DNA of 35,989 nucleotides from Clostridia bacterium (GTDB lineage: Bacteria; Bacillota; Clostridia; Christensenellales; Borkfalkiaceae), in NCBI GenBank assembly GCA_017886545.1, contig JAGHJS010000046.1, positions 86,400 to 122,388 on the forward strand. Direction: 5' to 3'. Positions 1 through 8,354 of the stretch are shown piece by piece. Made by a program: the position numbers and the translations under genes. The notes below the pieces were generated by a model. That model did not search any database and was not told the origin of the DNA. It saw nothing but the letters and a program-made list of their open reading frames with translations. Every line of letters begins with the position of its first letter. The first letter of the stretch is position 1.

Positions 1-1066
1 CCACGCAGGCAGAGCCGCCGCCGACAAGCCAACGCAAATTGTTCGGCTTTGCATAGCAACCGCATACGGACACTTTTGCGCCTTTCGCTATCGGGAGCGC
101 GCCCTCGTTCTTCAGCAGCACCGCCCCCTCTTCCATGATGCGACGGGAGACCTCTGTGCGCGCTGCCTCCGAAGTCTTCGCCCTCTTCCCTGCATTCATC
201 TCTTTGAGCCGCAACACGGCTTCGATCACGCGCAGGGCACAAGCATCAAGCTCTTCATCGCTGAGTTTTCCCGCTTTGTGATCCGCTGCGAGCTGTTCGT
301 AATGTCCGTCATGATACGGCATTTCAAGATCGAGCCCCGCTTTTGCCGCTGCCGTACGGTCGCGGACCGCACTCCAATCCGAAACGATCATGCCGTCAAA
401 AGCAAATTCGTTCCGCAGCACGTCAAACCCTTTCTTGTTCTCAGACGCATACGTTCCGTTTACCCGATTATAACTGCACATCAAGGATACCGGGTCTGCT
501 TCGCACGAAATCTCAAAGGGGCGGTAATAGATCTCGCGCAGCGTGCGCTCGTCCACTTCGCTCGACTGGTGAAAACGGTCATATTCAAGATTATTGCAGC
601 AGAAATGTTTGATGCAAACACCTGCTCCGCCGTCCTGAACGCCTTCCACATATGCTTTCGCCATTCTTCCGGCAAGTTCGGGATCTTCCGAAAAATATTC
701 GAAATTGCGCCCGTTCAGGGGATGGCGCTTGATATTCATACCGGGAGCCAGTAAGAGATCGACGCCCCTGTCAAGACACTCGTCCGCAAGGGCAGCTCCC
801 ATCTCTTTTGCGCGTTCCGTATTCCACGTGTTTGCAAGGACCTGTACGGAAGGGAATGCCACGGCGGGGATCGTTTCCTCCTTCCCGTCCTCTCTCACCC
901 GCACCGTACGGAGTCCGACAGGGCCGTCCGACATAAAAATCTGCGGAAGTTTTCCGTTTAAACCGTCCGTATGCCATGCGCCCTGCCCGCACAGGAGCCT
1001 GCACTTCTGTTCCGACGTAAGCCCCGCAAGGATTTGTTTTGCTTTTTTCTCAAGATCCTTTTTCAT
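1..1066 (-). CDS. Glycoside hydrolase family 3 (beta-glucosidase-like), C-terminus cut by window edge
   Basis: This frame starts at an ATG at 1066 and stays open to the left edge, so about 355 N-terminal residues are visible. It reads as a GH3 (beta/alpha)8 domain: near the N-terminus LTSEQKCRLLCGQ and FMSDGPVGLR, then LLLAPGMNIKRHPLNGRNFE and CIKHFCCNN. The GH3 nucleophile Asp lies in MIVSDWSAV. The second domain begins near VLLKNEGALPI. No signal peptide is seen, so the enzyme is probably cytoplasmic. An AAGAGGAG Shine-Dalgarno lies inside the last codons of the upstream GH42 gene, only 3 nt separate the genes, and they are almost certainly co-transcribed and translationally coupled. Family members hydrolyse beta-glucosides, xylosides or related oligosaccharides, and the exact substrate cannot be read from the sequence. 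Confidence 0.93.
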   Translation of the reverse strand, partial: MKKDLEKKAKQILAGLTSEQKCRLLCGQGAWHTDGLNGKLPQIFMSDGPVGLRTVRVREDGKEETIPAVAFPSVQVLANTWNTERAKEMGAALADECLDRGVDLLLAPGMNIKRHPLNGRNFEYFSEDPELAGRMAKAYVEGVQDGGAGVCIKHFCCNNLEYDRFHQSSEVDERTLREIYYRPFEISCEADPVSLMCSYNRVNGTYASENKKGFDVLRNEFAFDGMIVSDWSAVRDRTAAAKAGLDLEMPYHDGHYEQLAADHKAGKLSDEELDACALRVIEAVLRLKEMNAGKRAKTSEAARTEVSRRIMEEGAVLLKNEGALPIAKGAKVSVCGCYAKPNNLRWLVGGGSACV

Positions 1067-1069
1067 ACT

Positions 1070-3013
1070 TCACTCCTCTTCTTTTAAGACCAAAACCCCG
1101 TAGGGCGCAAGGTTCACTTTCCCTTCCATCACGGAACCGCTGAGCAGATCTCTGTATTTTCCGCCCAATACAACGGAGCCGTGCCTGTTTTCCGTTTCGA
1201 TCGCAATGATGCCGTTCTGCCCGCCGCTGCGCTCTGTAAGCACAACGTTGTTGCTCGCTTCGGCGATCGGCAGCTTTCCCGCCAGCGCACGAAGCTGCGC
1301 ATGCGGGACCACGCTGCCGAGCAGGATCACCTTTCCTTTTCCGATTTCCCGTTCGGTCACGACGGAGAGCCCGCCGAACTCATCGCCGTCGTATACCGCC
1401 AAGCTGCGGGCGCCGCGCAATTCGTACGCATCATAGCAATCCGCCAAAGGGAAAACGTCTCCTTCCTGTCCTTTCGCACAGAAAACATCGTTGCCCACGG
1501 GAAGCTGATATTTTGTATAGACTCCGGCAAACTCTTCCAAAAAGGAATACGGCGCATCCGTATATTTGCTTGCGTACTCCGTCATAATATCGGACATCGG
1601 CCCGACGATCCACGTACCGCCGGCTTTTACCCATTCGACGATGCGCTCTTTCAATCCGTTTTCATCAACGGTCGCCAGGAAAGGAGAGATCACCACATCA
1701 TACCCGTCCAGCGAATGCGCCGTATCGATCACGTCCACATTGTAATGGCGGAAAGCGTCATAGAATTTGCGGTATACGCTTTCCCGATAATCAAATCCTT
1801 TCAGCAAAGGGGCGTACGCAAAAGTCTTCATCGCGGAAGACGAATAATGCAGCGCGATCTTTGAGCGGACAAAACTATCCGTCAGAAACGTTTTGCAGCG
1901 TCCGAATTCTTTCGCCGCGCGCGCCACCTCATCCGCAACGCGATACGGTCTTCCTGCCGTACTCAAAAGAGCTCCGTGCGCGATCTCATGCCCGTTCGGA
2001 TGGGTGCGGAACAGCCAGTATGCATTCATCTGCGCCCCTTTTGCCACAGGCAGCCAGGTATTGACATAACACGCCCCCTGCGGACGGTATCCGCAATCGG
2101 CAAAATTACTGCCGTTCCAACCGACCTGCGTTTCCGTCACCCAAAACGGTTTATCTTTCACGCACCGCAGAAAATCATAGGCGAACGCCGTACCGGGAAG
2201 AAGATCCGCGGGCTCATAATGGTTATACTGCACCACGTCGAGCCGCTCATTCATCTCATAGTAACTCAGCAGATTCGTGCGCATCATGTCCGTTCCGATC
2301 GGTGCGGAAGAATATTTTCGGATGATTTCAGCCTGTTCGTTCACATACGAAATGACCTGCGCGCACTGAAAGCGGAACCATTCCGTGCAAAGCGACGGAT
2401 GCTTCCACTGCCCGTCGCGCGGTGGCATGACGGCATCGAAATCCTTGTATTCGAGCGACCAGCGGACCATTCCCCATTTTTCGTTCAGATTTCCGATCGT
2501 TCCGTATTTTTCTTTGAGATACGCGCGGAAAGCCTTCCGACACAGGGGACAAAAACATCCTTCCCCGTACGGGAAAATTTCATTGTCGATCTGCCAGCCG
2601 ATGACGCCCGGGTGCGCTCCGAACGCTTTTGCCAACTCTTCCACGATGACTGCGTTCTTTTCCCGCATCAAAGGGCTTGTTTTGCAGGGATGGCAGCGCG
2701 AAGAGACTTCCGCCCTCACTCCATGCGAATCGACACCGCGCATCTCTTCGTATTTGTCCAGCATCCAGCGCGGCGGCGTGCAGGTCGGCGTACACATGAC
2801 AGTCGCGATCCCCGCATCCCAACACTTATCCACTGCCTTTTTCAGCCAATCAAAATTGAATTCGCCCTCGCGCGGTTCCATCTTTCCCCAAGCGAACTCA
2901 CCGACGCGCACACAATTCACGCCAAGCTCTTTCATGCGGACGATGTCTTTATCGATCTCGCTTTCATCCCACATTTCCGGATAATACGCCGCGCCGATCC
3001 AAATCTTTTTCAT
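1070..3013 (-). CDS. GH42 beta-galactosidase
   Basis: A protein of 647 residues with the GH42 order: a TIM barrel beginning MKKIWIGAAYYPEMW, the acid/base Glu145 in GWQIDNEI, and the nucleophile Glu294 in FWVTETQVGWN. Cysteines at about 107/110 and 153/155/158 match the zinc-binding Cys cluster of many GH42 enzymes. A trimerisation-type domain and a small beta domain follow. No signal peptide is visible, so it probably acts in the cytoplasm on imported beta-galactosides. Length is typical of the family. The start is fixed by GGAGG about 8 nt upstream. It is the first gene of a pair with the GH3 enzyme, which suggests joint degradation of a mixed galactoside/glucoside glycan. Confidence 0.95.
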   Translation of the reverse strand: MKKIWIGAAYYPEMWDESEIDKDIVRMKELGVNCVRVGEFAWGKMEPREGEFNFDWLKKAVDKCWDAGIATVMCTPTCTPPRWMLDKYEEMRGVDSHGVRAEVSSRCHPCKTSPLMREKNAVIVEELAKAFGAHPGVIGWQIDNEIFPYGEGCFCPLCRKAFRAYLKEKYGTIGNLNEKWGMVRWSLEYKDFDAVMPPRDGQWKHPSLCTEWFRFQCAQVISYVNEQAEIIRKYSSAPIGTDMMRTNLLSYYEMNERLDVVQYNHYEPADLLPGTAFAYDFLRCVKDKPFWVTETQVGWNGSNFADCGYRPQGACYVNTWLPVAKGAQMNAYWLFRTHPNGHEIAHGALLSTAGRPYRVADEVARAAKEFGRCKTFLTDSFVRSKIALHYSSSAMKTFAYAPLLKGFDYRESVYRKFYDAFRHYNVDVIDTAHSLDGYDVVISPFLATVDENGLKERIVEWVKAGGTWIVGPMSDIMTEYASKYTDAPYSFLEEFAGVYTKYQLPVGNDVFCAKGQEGDVFPLADCYDAYELRGARSLAVYDGDEFGGLSVVTEREIGKGKVILLGSVVPHAQLRALAGKLPIAEASNNVVLTERSGGQNGIIAIETENRHGSVVLGGKYRDLLSGSVMEGKVNLAPYGVLVLKEEE

Positions 3014-3065
3014 AATAAAACCTCCGGCAATACCCTGCGGCTTTCAGTAGTAATATGCCTTGTTC

Positions 3066-3094
3066 AGTATATATCATCTTACGGAAAAAGTCCA
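3066..3094 (-). promoter_or_regulatory. Candidate sigma-A promoter of the GH42-GH3 operon
   Basis: On the minus strand TGGACT and TATACT are separated by 17 nt, about 50 nt upstream of the GH42 start. The -10 is good and the -35 is weak (4 of 6 matches), as is common for regulated sugar genes. No clear sugar-repressor palindrome was found. Confidence 0.45.
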
Positions 3095-3175
3095 CCGTTT
3101 CACAAATTTTTCCGTATGCTTTGCCGAACTTTTTCTGCAAGGGAGCGCCGATTTTCGGCTGTCTCGCGCATAAAT

Positions 3176-3203
3176 CGAAAAAGCATGAGCGAAACGCCCA
3201 TGC
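3176..3203 (-). terminator. Rho-independent terminator after the YitT-family gene
   Basis: On the minus strand a 9-bp stem GCATGGGCG/CGCTCATGC (one G-T pair) with a TTT loop is followed by TTTTTCG. It lies about 50 nt after the stop codon of the YitT-family gene. Confidence 0.8.
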
Positions 3204-3255
3204 GGTTTTCGGAAACAGGTCTGACCCCGCTTTTTTGCATTAGCCTGAAAAAAAC

Positions 3256-4158
3256 TTATTTGCGCGCTCTTTTGAAGTTCCCGATCGTTTCGTTGACTGT
3301 TTCAACGAACGCAAACGTGTTTTCGTATTTTTTCAAAATATCTTTAAATTCCACGAGCTGCCGTTTGTTGACCACACAGACGATCACATCCCGCTCTTCT
3401 CCGCTGTATGCGCCTGCCCCCTGAAGCCGCGTTGCGCTGTGGTGCAGCTTTTCAAGGATCTCGCGGTCTATTTCATCCGCGTGCGGCGTAATGATGAAAA
3501 ATTTGTAAGCGGCTTTGGAGCCTTTGATGATTGCGCTCCCGACAAAACTCGATAAAAAGCAATACAGCATGCACAGGCAGACCGGTTTATAATCATAAAC
3601 TATCGCCCCGCCCGCATTCGGTTCGGCATACACGAAACAAGACGCAACCGCGATCAATGCATTGATCGTAAAATTTATCCAGAAGAAATTCAGCAGAGGA
3701 TCCCGTTTGCTTACATATTTGGCGACGACATCGATCCCGCCCGTTGAGGAATTGAACCGAAAGCTGATCCCGTATACAAAGCCTCCCACGGAACCTGCGA
3801 TCAGCGCCGGGAAGATCGTGTCCACCCCCTGCGCGTCATACTGGAAGGATGAAAGATCTGCCATATCCAGCACAAGCAGAAACACGGAATACGCCAAAGA
3901 AAACGTGAATGTTCTGACGGCAAATTTTTTATTTACGAGAAAAAACGCGGCCGCGCAGAGCGGAACATTCACGATCAGCGAAAAATACCCGACGCTGAAC
4001 CCGGTTTTATATTCGATCATCGTTGCTATGCCGCTGATCCCTGCCGGCGCAAAATTATTCCGGACAATGAACAGCTGATAATTGAGCGCGAACACAAAGG
4101 CAAGCGCGACCATCAGCATCCCGATCAGCACTTCGTTCCGAACAGCTTTCCAAACCAT
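3256..4158 (-). CDS. YitT-family integral membrane protein (DUF161 + DUF2179)
   Basis: The ATG at 4158 is preceded by GGGAGGG at good spacing, giving 300 residues, the usual size of this family. An in-frame extension upstream would run through the promoter and is rejected. The N-terminal part has about five to six hydrophobic segments (LIGMLMVALAFVFALNYQLF, FSLIVNVPLCAAAFFLV and others) with the family pattern NNFAPAGISGIATM and the internally related FNSSTGGIDVVAKY. The C-terminal soluble domain (DUF2179-like) carries HHSATRLQGAGAYSG. The substrate of YitT-like proteins is unknown, and a transport role is only inferred. The gene is a single transcription unit with its own promoter and terminator. 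Confidence 0.93.
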   Translation of the reverse strand: MVWKAVRNEVLIGMLMVALAFVFALNYQLFIVRNNFAPAGISGIATMIEYKTGFSVGYFSLIVNVPLCAAAFFLVNKKFAVRTFTFSLAYSVFLLVLDMADLSSFQYDAQGVDTIFPALIAGSVGGFVYGISFRFNSSTGGIDVVAKYVSKRDPLLNFFWINFTINALIAVASCFVYAEPNAGGAIVYDYKPVCLCMLYCFLSSFVGSAIIKGSKAAYKFFIITPHADEIDREILEKLHHSATRLQGAGAYSGEERDVIVCVVNKRQLVEFKDILKKYENTFAFVETVNETIGNFKRARK

Positions 4159-4177
4159 AAAGATACCCTCCCGTTCC

Positions 4178-4206
4178 ATTATAGCACAGAAACGCGCCTG
4201 CCGCAA
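4178..4206 (-). promoter_or_regulatory. Sigma-A promoter of the YitT-family gene
   Basis: TTGCGG, 17 nt, TATAAT on the minus strand. The predicted start is near 4171, giving a short leader that contains the GGGAGGG ribosome-binding site. Confidence 0.8.
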
Positions 4207-4220
4207 GCCGAAGCCGAATT

Positions 4221-4258
4221 TTATAAGCGCGGGCAAAGCCATATGGCTCCGCCCGCGC
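4221..4258 (-). terminator. Hairpin terminator after the SLC13/ArsB-like permease
   Basis: A perfect 8-bp G+C stem GCGCGGGC/GCCCGCGC encloses a second pairing (AGCCATATGGCT). On the minus strand TTATAAAATT follows, so the T-tract is broken. It begins 8 nt after the permease stop codon. Confidence 0.65.
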
Positions 4259-4265
4259 CCGTAAC

Positions 4266-5396
4266 TCACAGAAACAAATCGAACAGATAGCTTGCTCCCA
4301 GCAAAACGCCCAAAAATGCTATATTCCAAACCGTAAACGCTATCAGATAAGAGGAGCGCTTCACCGTATTTACCTTCGCTATCTCTTTATATGATATAAG
4401 GCTTGCCATTGAAGCGATCAACGTTCCTAATCCGCCGAGGTTACAGCCTATGATCAGTGGCTGCCATGCCGAAGAAAACCCGGAGAGCAACAGCGCGGCG
4501 GGGACATTGCTGATGATCTGGCTCGCCAGGATTGCTACCTCCTTTTCATGCCCGAGCAGAACAGAAGATAAAAAAGTGCGGAACCACGCAATGTTCCCCA
4601 TGTTGCCGATAAAAACAAACAGCGCCGCAAAGGTCAGCAGCAGCGAATAATCGACCCTCGCCAATGTCTTTCTGTCCGTGATCAACAAAAATACAAGCAG
4701 CAGCAACGCAACAACAACGGGCGGAAGAAAATCAAACAAGGCGCAAATACAGGCCGCGAAAAAAACCGTTGGCCAAGCCAGCGAATAGGCGCCTTCCACC
4801 TTCTTCCGTTCCGCCTTGTAACAGACCGGCACAGAACGAAAACATCCCACCGCTGCCGCCAGGCCGACAAACGCCAACGCCGTATACGGCAGCATTACGA
4901 GCATGAACTCACCGAGCGTGAGCCCCGACGCATTATACAGGTACAGATTCTGCGGATTCCCGAGCGGGGTAAGCATACTGCCCAGGTTCGCCGCAATCGT
5001 TTGCAGCACGACCAAAGGAATGATCTGCCGTTCCGCCCCCGCCGACCGCATGACGACGATCCCGAACGGAACAAACGTCAGAAGCGCAACATCGTTTGTG
5101 ATCAGCATGCTCAAAAAGAAAGGCAGGAACACAAGCAGTGCGGTAAGCTTTCTGGACGTGTCAGCATGTTTCAGAAGTTTATCCGCCAAAAAAGAAAACA
5201 GGCCCGCCTTCTGATAACCTTTCATGACCGCCATCAGACCAAACAGAAGCGCCAACGTATCCCAGTCGATATACTCTATGTATTCCGCGCTCGGCGGTAC
5301 AAAAAAAGCCGAGATCACCGCCAACAGAAGCGCGGCAAACAGCACAGCTTCTCTCTTGATAAACCGTCCCGAAGCGCGCAAAAACGTATTAACCAT
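4266..5396 (-). CDS. SLC13/ArsB-NhaD superfamily anion permease
   Basis: A protein of 376 residues, mostly hydrophobic, with about ten membrane segments. The family-typical discontinuous segment LITNDVALLTFVPFG and a second half-site QIISNVPAALLLSGF are present, as expected for the inverted-repeat fold of the citrate/arsenite/Na+:H+ ion transporter superfamily. QTIAANLGSMLTPLGNPQN is the other conserved loop. Substrate (a dicarboxylate, arsenite or other anion) cannot be assigned, and no ars genes are nearby. The ATG at 5396 has no Shine-Dalgarno and lies only about 5 nt after the predicted transcription start. A GTG 17 codons downstream, preceded by AAGAGAG, is an alternative start. It sits where spo0A often follows spoIVB in sporulating Firmicutes. 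Confidence 0.88.
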   Translation of the reverse strand: MVNTFLRASGRFIKREAVLFAALLLAVISAFFVPPSAEYIEYIDWDTLALLFGLMAVMKGYQKAGLFSFLADKLLKHADTSRKLTALLVFLPFFLSMLITNDVALLTFVPFGIVVMRSAGAERQIIPLVVLQTIAANLGSMLTPLGNPQNLYLYNASGLTLGEFMLVMLPYTALAFVGLAAAVGCFRSVPVCYKAERKKVEGAYSLAWPTVFFAACICALFDFLPPVVVALLLLVFLLITDRKTLARVDYSLLLTFAALFVFIGNMGNIAWFRTFLSSVLLGHEKEVAILASQIISNVPAALLLSGFSSAWQPLIIGCNLGGLGTLIASMASLISYKEIAKVNTVKRSSYLIAFTVWNIAFLGVLLGASYLFDLFL

Positions 5397-5402
5397 GGCT
5401 AT

Positions 5403-5436
5403 ACGTGATTATATCACGTTTTTTCCGCAAAAGCAA
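5403..5436 (-). promoter_or_regulatory. Promoter of the anion permease with a palindrome over the -10 box
   Basis: On the minus strand TTGCTT (5431-5436), 17 nt, TATAAT (5408-5413). The -10 is embedded in the perfect inverted repeat ACGTGAT-TAT-ATCACGT (5403-5419). This could be an operator at which a repressor would block the promoter. The predicted +1 is about 5401, five bases before the ATG. Confidence 0.65.
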
Positions 5437-5461
5437 CCGCGGCGAAGCCTTGCTCCGCCGC

Positions 5462-5503
5462 AAAAAAGATAGCCGCTGCGTTTTTCCCCTAAAACACAGC
5501 GGC
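5462..5503 (-). terminator. Rho-independent terminator after spoIVB
   Basis: The minus strand forms a long hairpin: GCCGCTGTGTTTT pairs with AAAAACGCAGCGGC around a short loop, followed by TATCTTTTTTG. It lies 8 nt after the spoIVB stop codon. Confidence 0.85.
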
Positions 5504-5511
5504 ACAGCCGG

Positions 5512-6522
5512 CTAATTCCCCAGCATATTCCCGATCGCAATGCCGTACCCGCGCGTCGGGTCGTTCAAAAACACATGGGTCACTGCTCCGACCAGCTTTC
5601 CGTTTTGTATGATCGGGCTTCCGCTCATGCCCTGCACGATGCCGCCCGTCTGCGCAAGCAGGTCGCCGTCCGTTATTTTCAGCACGAAATTTTTGTTTTG
5701 TCCGTTCTGTTCATCCACCTTTACGATACTGACGGCATATTCTCTCGGCTCCGTCCCGTCCGTTGTCGTAAAAATGGTAGCCTTCCCCGGCTGCGCGTCT
5801 TTGCCGACGGGCATGCTCTGCAATTCGGACAGGTCATACTCCTCCGAATAATTTCCGAAGATACCGGCACTGCAATTTTTATCCGCCGTAGCTATGCTTT
5901 TGTCGTTGATAAACAGCCCTTTCAATTCTCCGGCTTTTCCCCGTTCCCCCTTTACGACATTTACGATACTGCAGCGGTACATGTTCCCTTCGCCGGTGAT
6001 CGGCATCGCCTCACCTTCTTCTCCTGAAACCGCATGTCCGAGTGCCCCGAACCGCCTTGAGCCTCTCTCAATATAGGTCACGGTACCGATCCCTGCGACA
6101 CTGTCGCGGATGAGCACCCCCAATTTATATTTCCCCGTCACGGCATCTTTTGCCGGTTTGATCTGCTTTTTTTGCGTCGTTCCGCCGCTCTTGACCGTTA
6201 CGGACGAACTGCCTCCGCGGTAATGGGTCAAAGCCGTCCCGATATCCTCCGCCGAGCGGATGGCCATACCGCCGAATTCTACTATAACGTCGCCGGACTG
6301 CAACGACGCGTCGCGCGCCGGGCATTCCGTCCCGTCGCGCGTAAGGATCTCGCATATCCCGATCACCTGTGCTCCGCCGAGCCCGAGCGTAAACCCTGCA
6401 GGCATGCCTCCCACATAGACCTCCGCAGCAGCAGCTCCTGCCGACGGTACCGTCAGTATACAACAGAGCATGAGCGAGCATATGCTCAGAAATACGATCA
6501 GACCTTTTTTGATTCTCTGCAT
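5512..6522 (-). CDS. spoIVB: SpoIVB sporulation serine peptidase (family S55)
   Basis: The start at 6522 is chosen because GGAGGAGAG lies just before the ATG, which gives 336 residues. An N-terminal membrane anchor/signal (GLIVFLSICSLMLCCILTV) is followed by a PDZ domain (roughly residues 40-125) and the S55 peptidase domain. The expected triad is visible: His163 in FGALGHAVS, Asp285 in LKITDGD and Ser300 in VQGMSGSPII. The C-terminal HVFLNDPTRGYGI is typical. In Bacillus subtilis SpoIVB is made in the forespore and cleaves SpoIVFA, releasing SpoIVFB to process pro-sigma-K. The gene follows recN as in many Firmicutes, but an anion permease rather than spo0A comes next. A sigma-G-like promoter lies upstream. 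Confidence 0.96.
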   Translation of the reverse strand: MQRIKKGLIVFLSICSLMLCCILTVPSAGAAAAEVYVGGMPAGFTLGLGGAQVIGICEILTRDGTECPARDASLQSGDVIVEFGGMAIRSAEDIGTALTHYRGGSSSVTVKSGGTTQKKQIKPAKDAVTGKYKLGVLIRDSVAGIGTVTYIERGSRRFGALGHAVSGEEGEAMPITGEGNMYRCSIVNVVKGERGKAGELKGLFINDKSIATADKNCSAGIFGNYSEEYDLSELQSMPVGKDAQPGKATIFTTTDGTEPREYAVSIVKVDEQNGQNKNFVLKITDGDLLAQTGGIVQGMSGSPIIQNGKLVGAVTHVFLNDPTRGYGIAIGNMLGN

Positions 6523-6549
6523 TCTCTCCTCCGCGATCCCGTATGCTTT

Positions 6550-6578
6550 TACTTTGCGCAAACGGCAGGAGATTATGC
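6550..6578 (-). promoter_or_regulatory. Candidate sigma-G (forespore) promoter of spoIVB
   Basis: On the minus strand GCATA (6574-6578), 17 nt, CAAAGTA (6550-6556) fits the sigma-G consensus GNATR-(17/18)-CATNNTA with one mismatch. Predicted initiation is near 6543, about 20 nt before the start codon and just before the ribosome-binding site. No sigma-A-like promoter is seen in the same gap. Confidence 0.55.
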
Positions 6579-6588
6579 AGCCGCAACA

Positions 6589-6619
6589 AACAAAAGAGAG
6601 CGGAAGTTCCCGCCCTCTT
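6589..6619 (-). terminator. Rho-independent terminator after recN
   Basis: On the minus strand AGAGGGCGG pairs with CCGCTCTCT around a short loop and is followed by TTTTGTTTG. It separates the nadK-argR-recN unit from spoIVB. Confidence 0.75.
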
Positions 6620-6640
6620 GCTGAAAACACATCTGAAGTT

Positions 6641-8341
6641 TTACTCGCCGCGCAAGGTCCTCTTATAGTCTTCCGCCGCCGCTATCAATTCATCCGCCAA
6701 AGTGTGCGCCGCTGCTCCGTCGCTTCCGCCGAGCAGACGGACAAGCTCCTCACGCTTTGCCTCTTTGTCCTGCATGACAATGTCCGTGTGGGTTTTACCC
6801 TCTTCCACAAGCTTCCGAATGAGAAAATTCCTGTCTGCCATCGCTGCGATCTGCGCCAGATGGGAAACCGCTACGATCTGTTTGCGGCGTGCGATCGCGG
6901 CAAATTTTTCTGCGACGGTACGCGCCGTTTTTCCGCTGATGCCGGCATCGATCTCGTCAAAAAGATAGGTTTCGACCTCACCGCCGTCCGCCTGCGTTTT
7001 TATGGCAAGCATGAGACGGCTCATCTCGCCGCCGCTGATGACCTTGCTCAACGGTTTGAGAGGCTCTCCCGCATTTGCGGAAAACTGAAACGCAACACTG
7101 TCCAACCCGTCCGCCGTCGCTTTTGCCGCATCCTGTTCCGTATACGGCGAAAATTCCGCACAGAAACGCGCGTTTGCGATATTCAGTGTACGCAGTTCCG
7201 CTTCCACACGCCTGCAAAACCCGTCCGCCGCATCCTTACGGATGCGCGTAATATCTTGACAGAGAGCAAAGATCTTCACACGGTTCTTTTCGCTTTTTGC
7301 TGTCAGCGCGGCAAACTCCTCGTCGCAGTGCGTCAGCAGATCATATTCTTCGCCCGCTTTTTCGCGATACGCAAGAATCTTTTCCACCGAATCCCCGTAC
7401 TTTTTTTTCAAGCTGCGGATCAGGTCGAGACGGTTCTCCGCCTCTTCCGCTTCCCGCTCATCGTAAGAGAGATCCTCGCACAGCGAAGCAAGCGTTTCAC
7501 CGATATCCTCCGCCTCCAACGCCACGCTTTCCAACCGCTCCTCCAATGCCGCATATTCCTTTTTGAACGGTGACGCCTCTGAAAGCGAACGGCGGGCTGA
7601 ACGAAGCGAATCAGCCGCGGCGCCGTCTCCGTTCATGCATGCGGCAGCTTCCGACAACGCACGCATGATACGTTCGGCATTAGCAAAAAAGAGCTTTTTT
7701 TCGGAGAGCTCCTCCTCTTCTCCTTCTCTGAGCGCCGCCTCGTCGATCTCCTTCATCTGATATTGCAGAATATCGATGCGCCGCCCGCGCTCCTTCTCAT
7801 CTCCGCCAAGCGTGCGCAAAGATGCGGCGATCTGCCTGTTCTCAGCCAAAAGTTCCGCCAGCTTTTCCTTCGGATCCTGCAACACGGGACCGGCAACGCG
7901 ATCGATCAGCTTTAGCTGATTTGCTTCGGACAAAAGATAAAAATGCTCGCTCTGCCCGTGCACATCGACGAGCGCGGCGGTGATCCGCCGCAGCATGGCG
8001 GCATTGACGGGGCAGCCGTTCACTTTTATATCGCCCCTGCCGTCTGACCTGTATTTGCGGGAAAGGATAAGCTGTTCATCCGCCTCTATATCCAACTCGT
8101 CCAAAACGGCAGAGACGGGCGAACCTGCTTCCGGTATAAAAACGGCGCGCACCGAACAGTAATCCGCTCCCGTCCGGATCATCGTCCTGTCCGCCTTTGC
8201 GCCCAATACGAAATTGATACTGTCCAGGATCACAGACTTACCGGAGCCGGTTTCGCCCGAAAGAACATTCAGCCCGTCGCAAAATTCGATCTCCGCTCTT
8301 TCGATCAGCGCAACGTTTTCAATGACAAGTTTCGCAAGCAT
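6641..8341 (-). CDS. recN: DNA repair ATPase RecN
   Basis: A protein of 566 residues, normal for RecN. It has an SMC-like layout: an N-terminal half ATPase with Walker A SGETGSGKS (about residues 29-37), a central coiled-coil region rich in Glu/Lys/Leu, and a C-terminal half with the signature VISGGEMSRLMLAIK and Walker B TYLFDEIDAGISGKTA. RecN acts early in double-strand-break repair by binding DNA ends and holding DNA together. The start context is weak (AGAGATCG), but MLAKLVIENVALIE aligns with the usual RecN N-terminus. It is the third gene after nadK and argR, 13 nt from argR, which is a conserved order in Firmicutes. Confidence 0.97.
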   Translation of the reverse strand: MLAKLVIENVALIERAEIEFCDGLNVLSGETGSGKSVILDSINFVLGAKADRTMIRTGADYCSVRAVFIPEAGSPVSAVLDELDIEADEQLILSRKYRSDGRGDIKVNGCPVNAAMLRRITAALVDVHGQSEHFYLLSEANQLKLIDRVAGPVLQDPKEKLAELLAENRQIAASLRTLGGDEKERGRRIDILQYQMKEIDEAALREGEEEELSEKKLFFANAERIMRALSEAAACMNGDGAAADSLRSARRSLSEASPFKKEYAALEERLESVALEAEDIGETLASLCEDLSYDEREAEEAENRLDLIRSLKKKYGDSVEKILAYREKAGEEYDLLTHCDEEFAALTAKSEKNRVKIFALCQDITRIRKDAADGFCRRVEAELRTLNIANARFCAEFSPYTEQDAAKATADGLDSVAFQFSANAGEPLKPLSKVISGGEMSRLMLAIKTQADGGEVETYLFDEIDAGISGKTARTVAEKFAAIARRKQIVAVSHLAQIAAMADRNFLIRKLVEEGKTHTDIVMQDKEAKREELVRLLGGSDGAAAHTLADELIAAAEDYKRTLRGE

Positions 8342-8354
8342 GGCATTCGATCTC

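Noticed and set aside
3055-3243. Small plus-strand frame in the gap between GH42 and the YitT gene
   Set aside because: No ribosome-binding site, no family resemblance, and it overlaps the operon promoter and a terminator.
1976-3424. Long plus-strand open frame antisense to the GH42 gene
   Set aside because: It lies across the strongly supported GH42 gene and the gap beyond it, has no Shine-Dalgarno, and is Arg/His-rich as expected of an antisense frame in G+C-rich codon positions.
5403-5425. Plus-strand terminator reading of the palindrome followed by T6
   Set aside because: No plus-strand gene leads into it, and the minus-strand promoter with exact spacing explains the sequence better.
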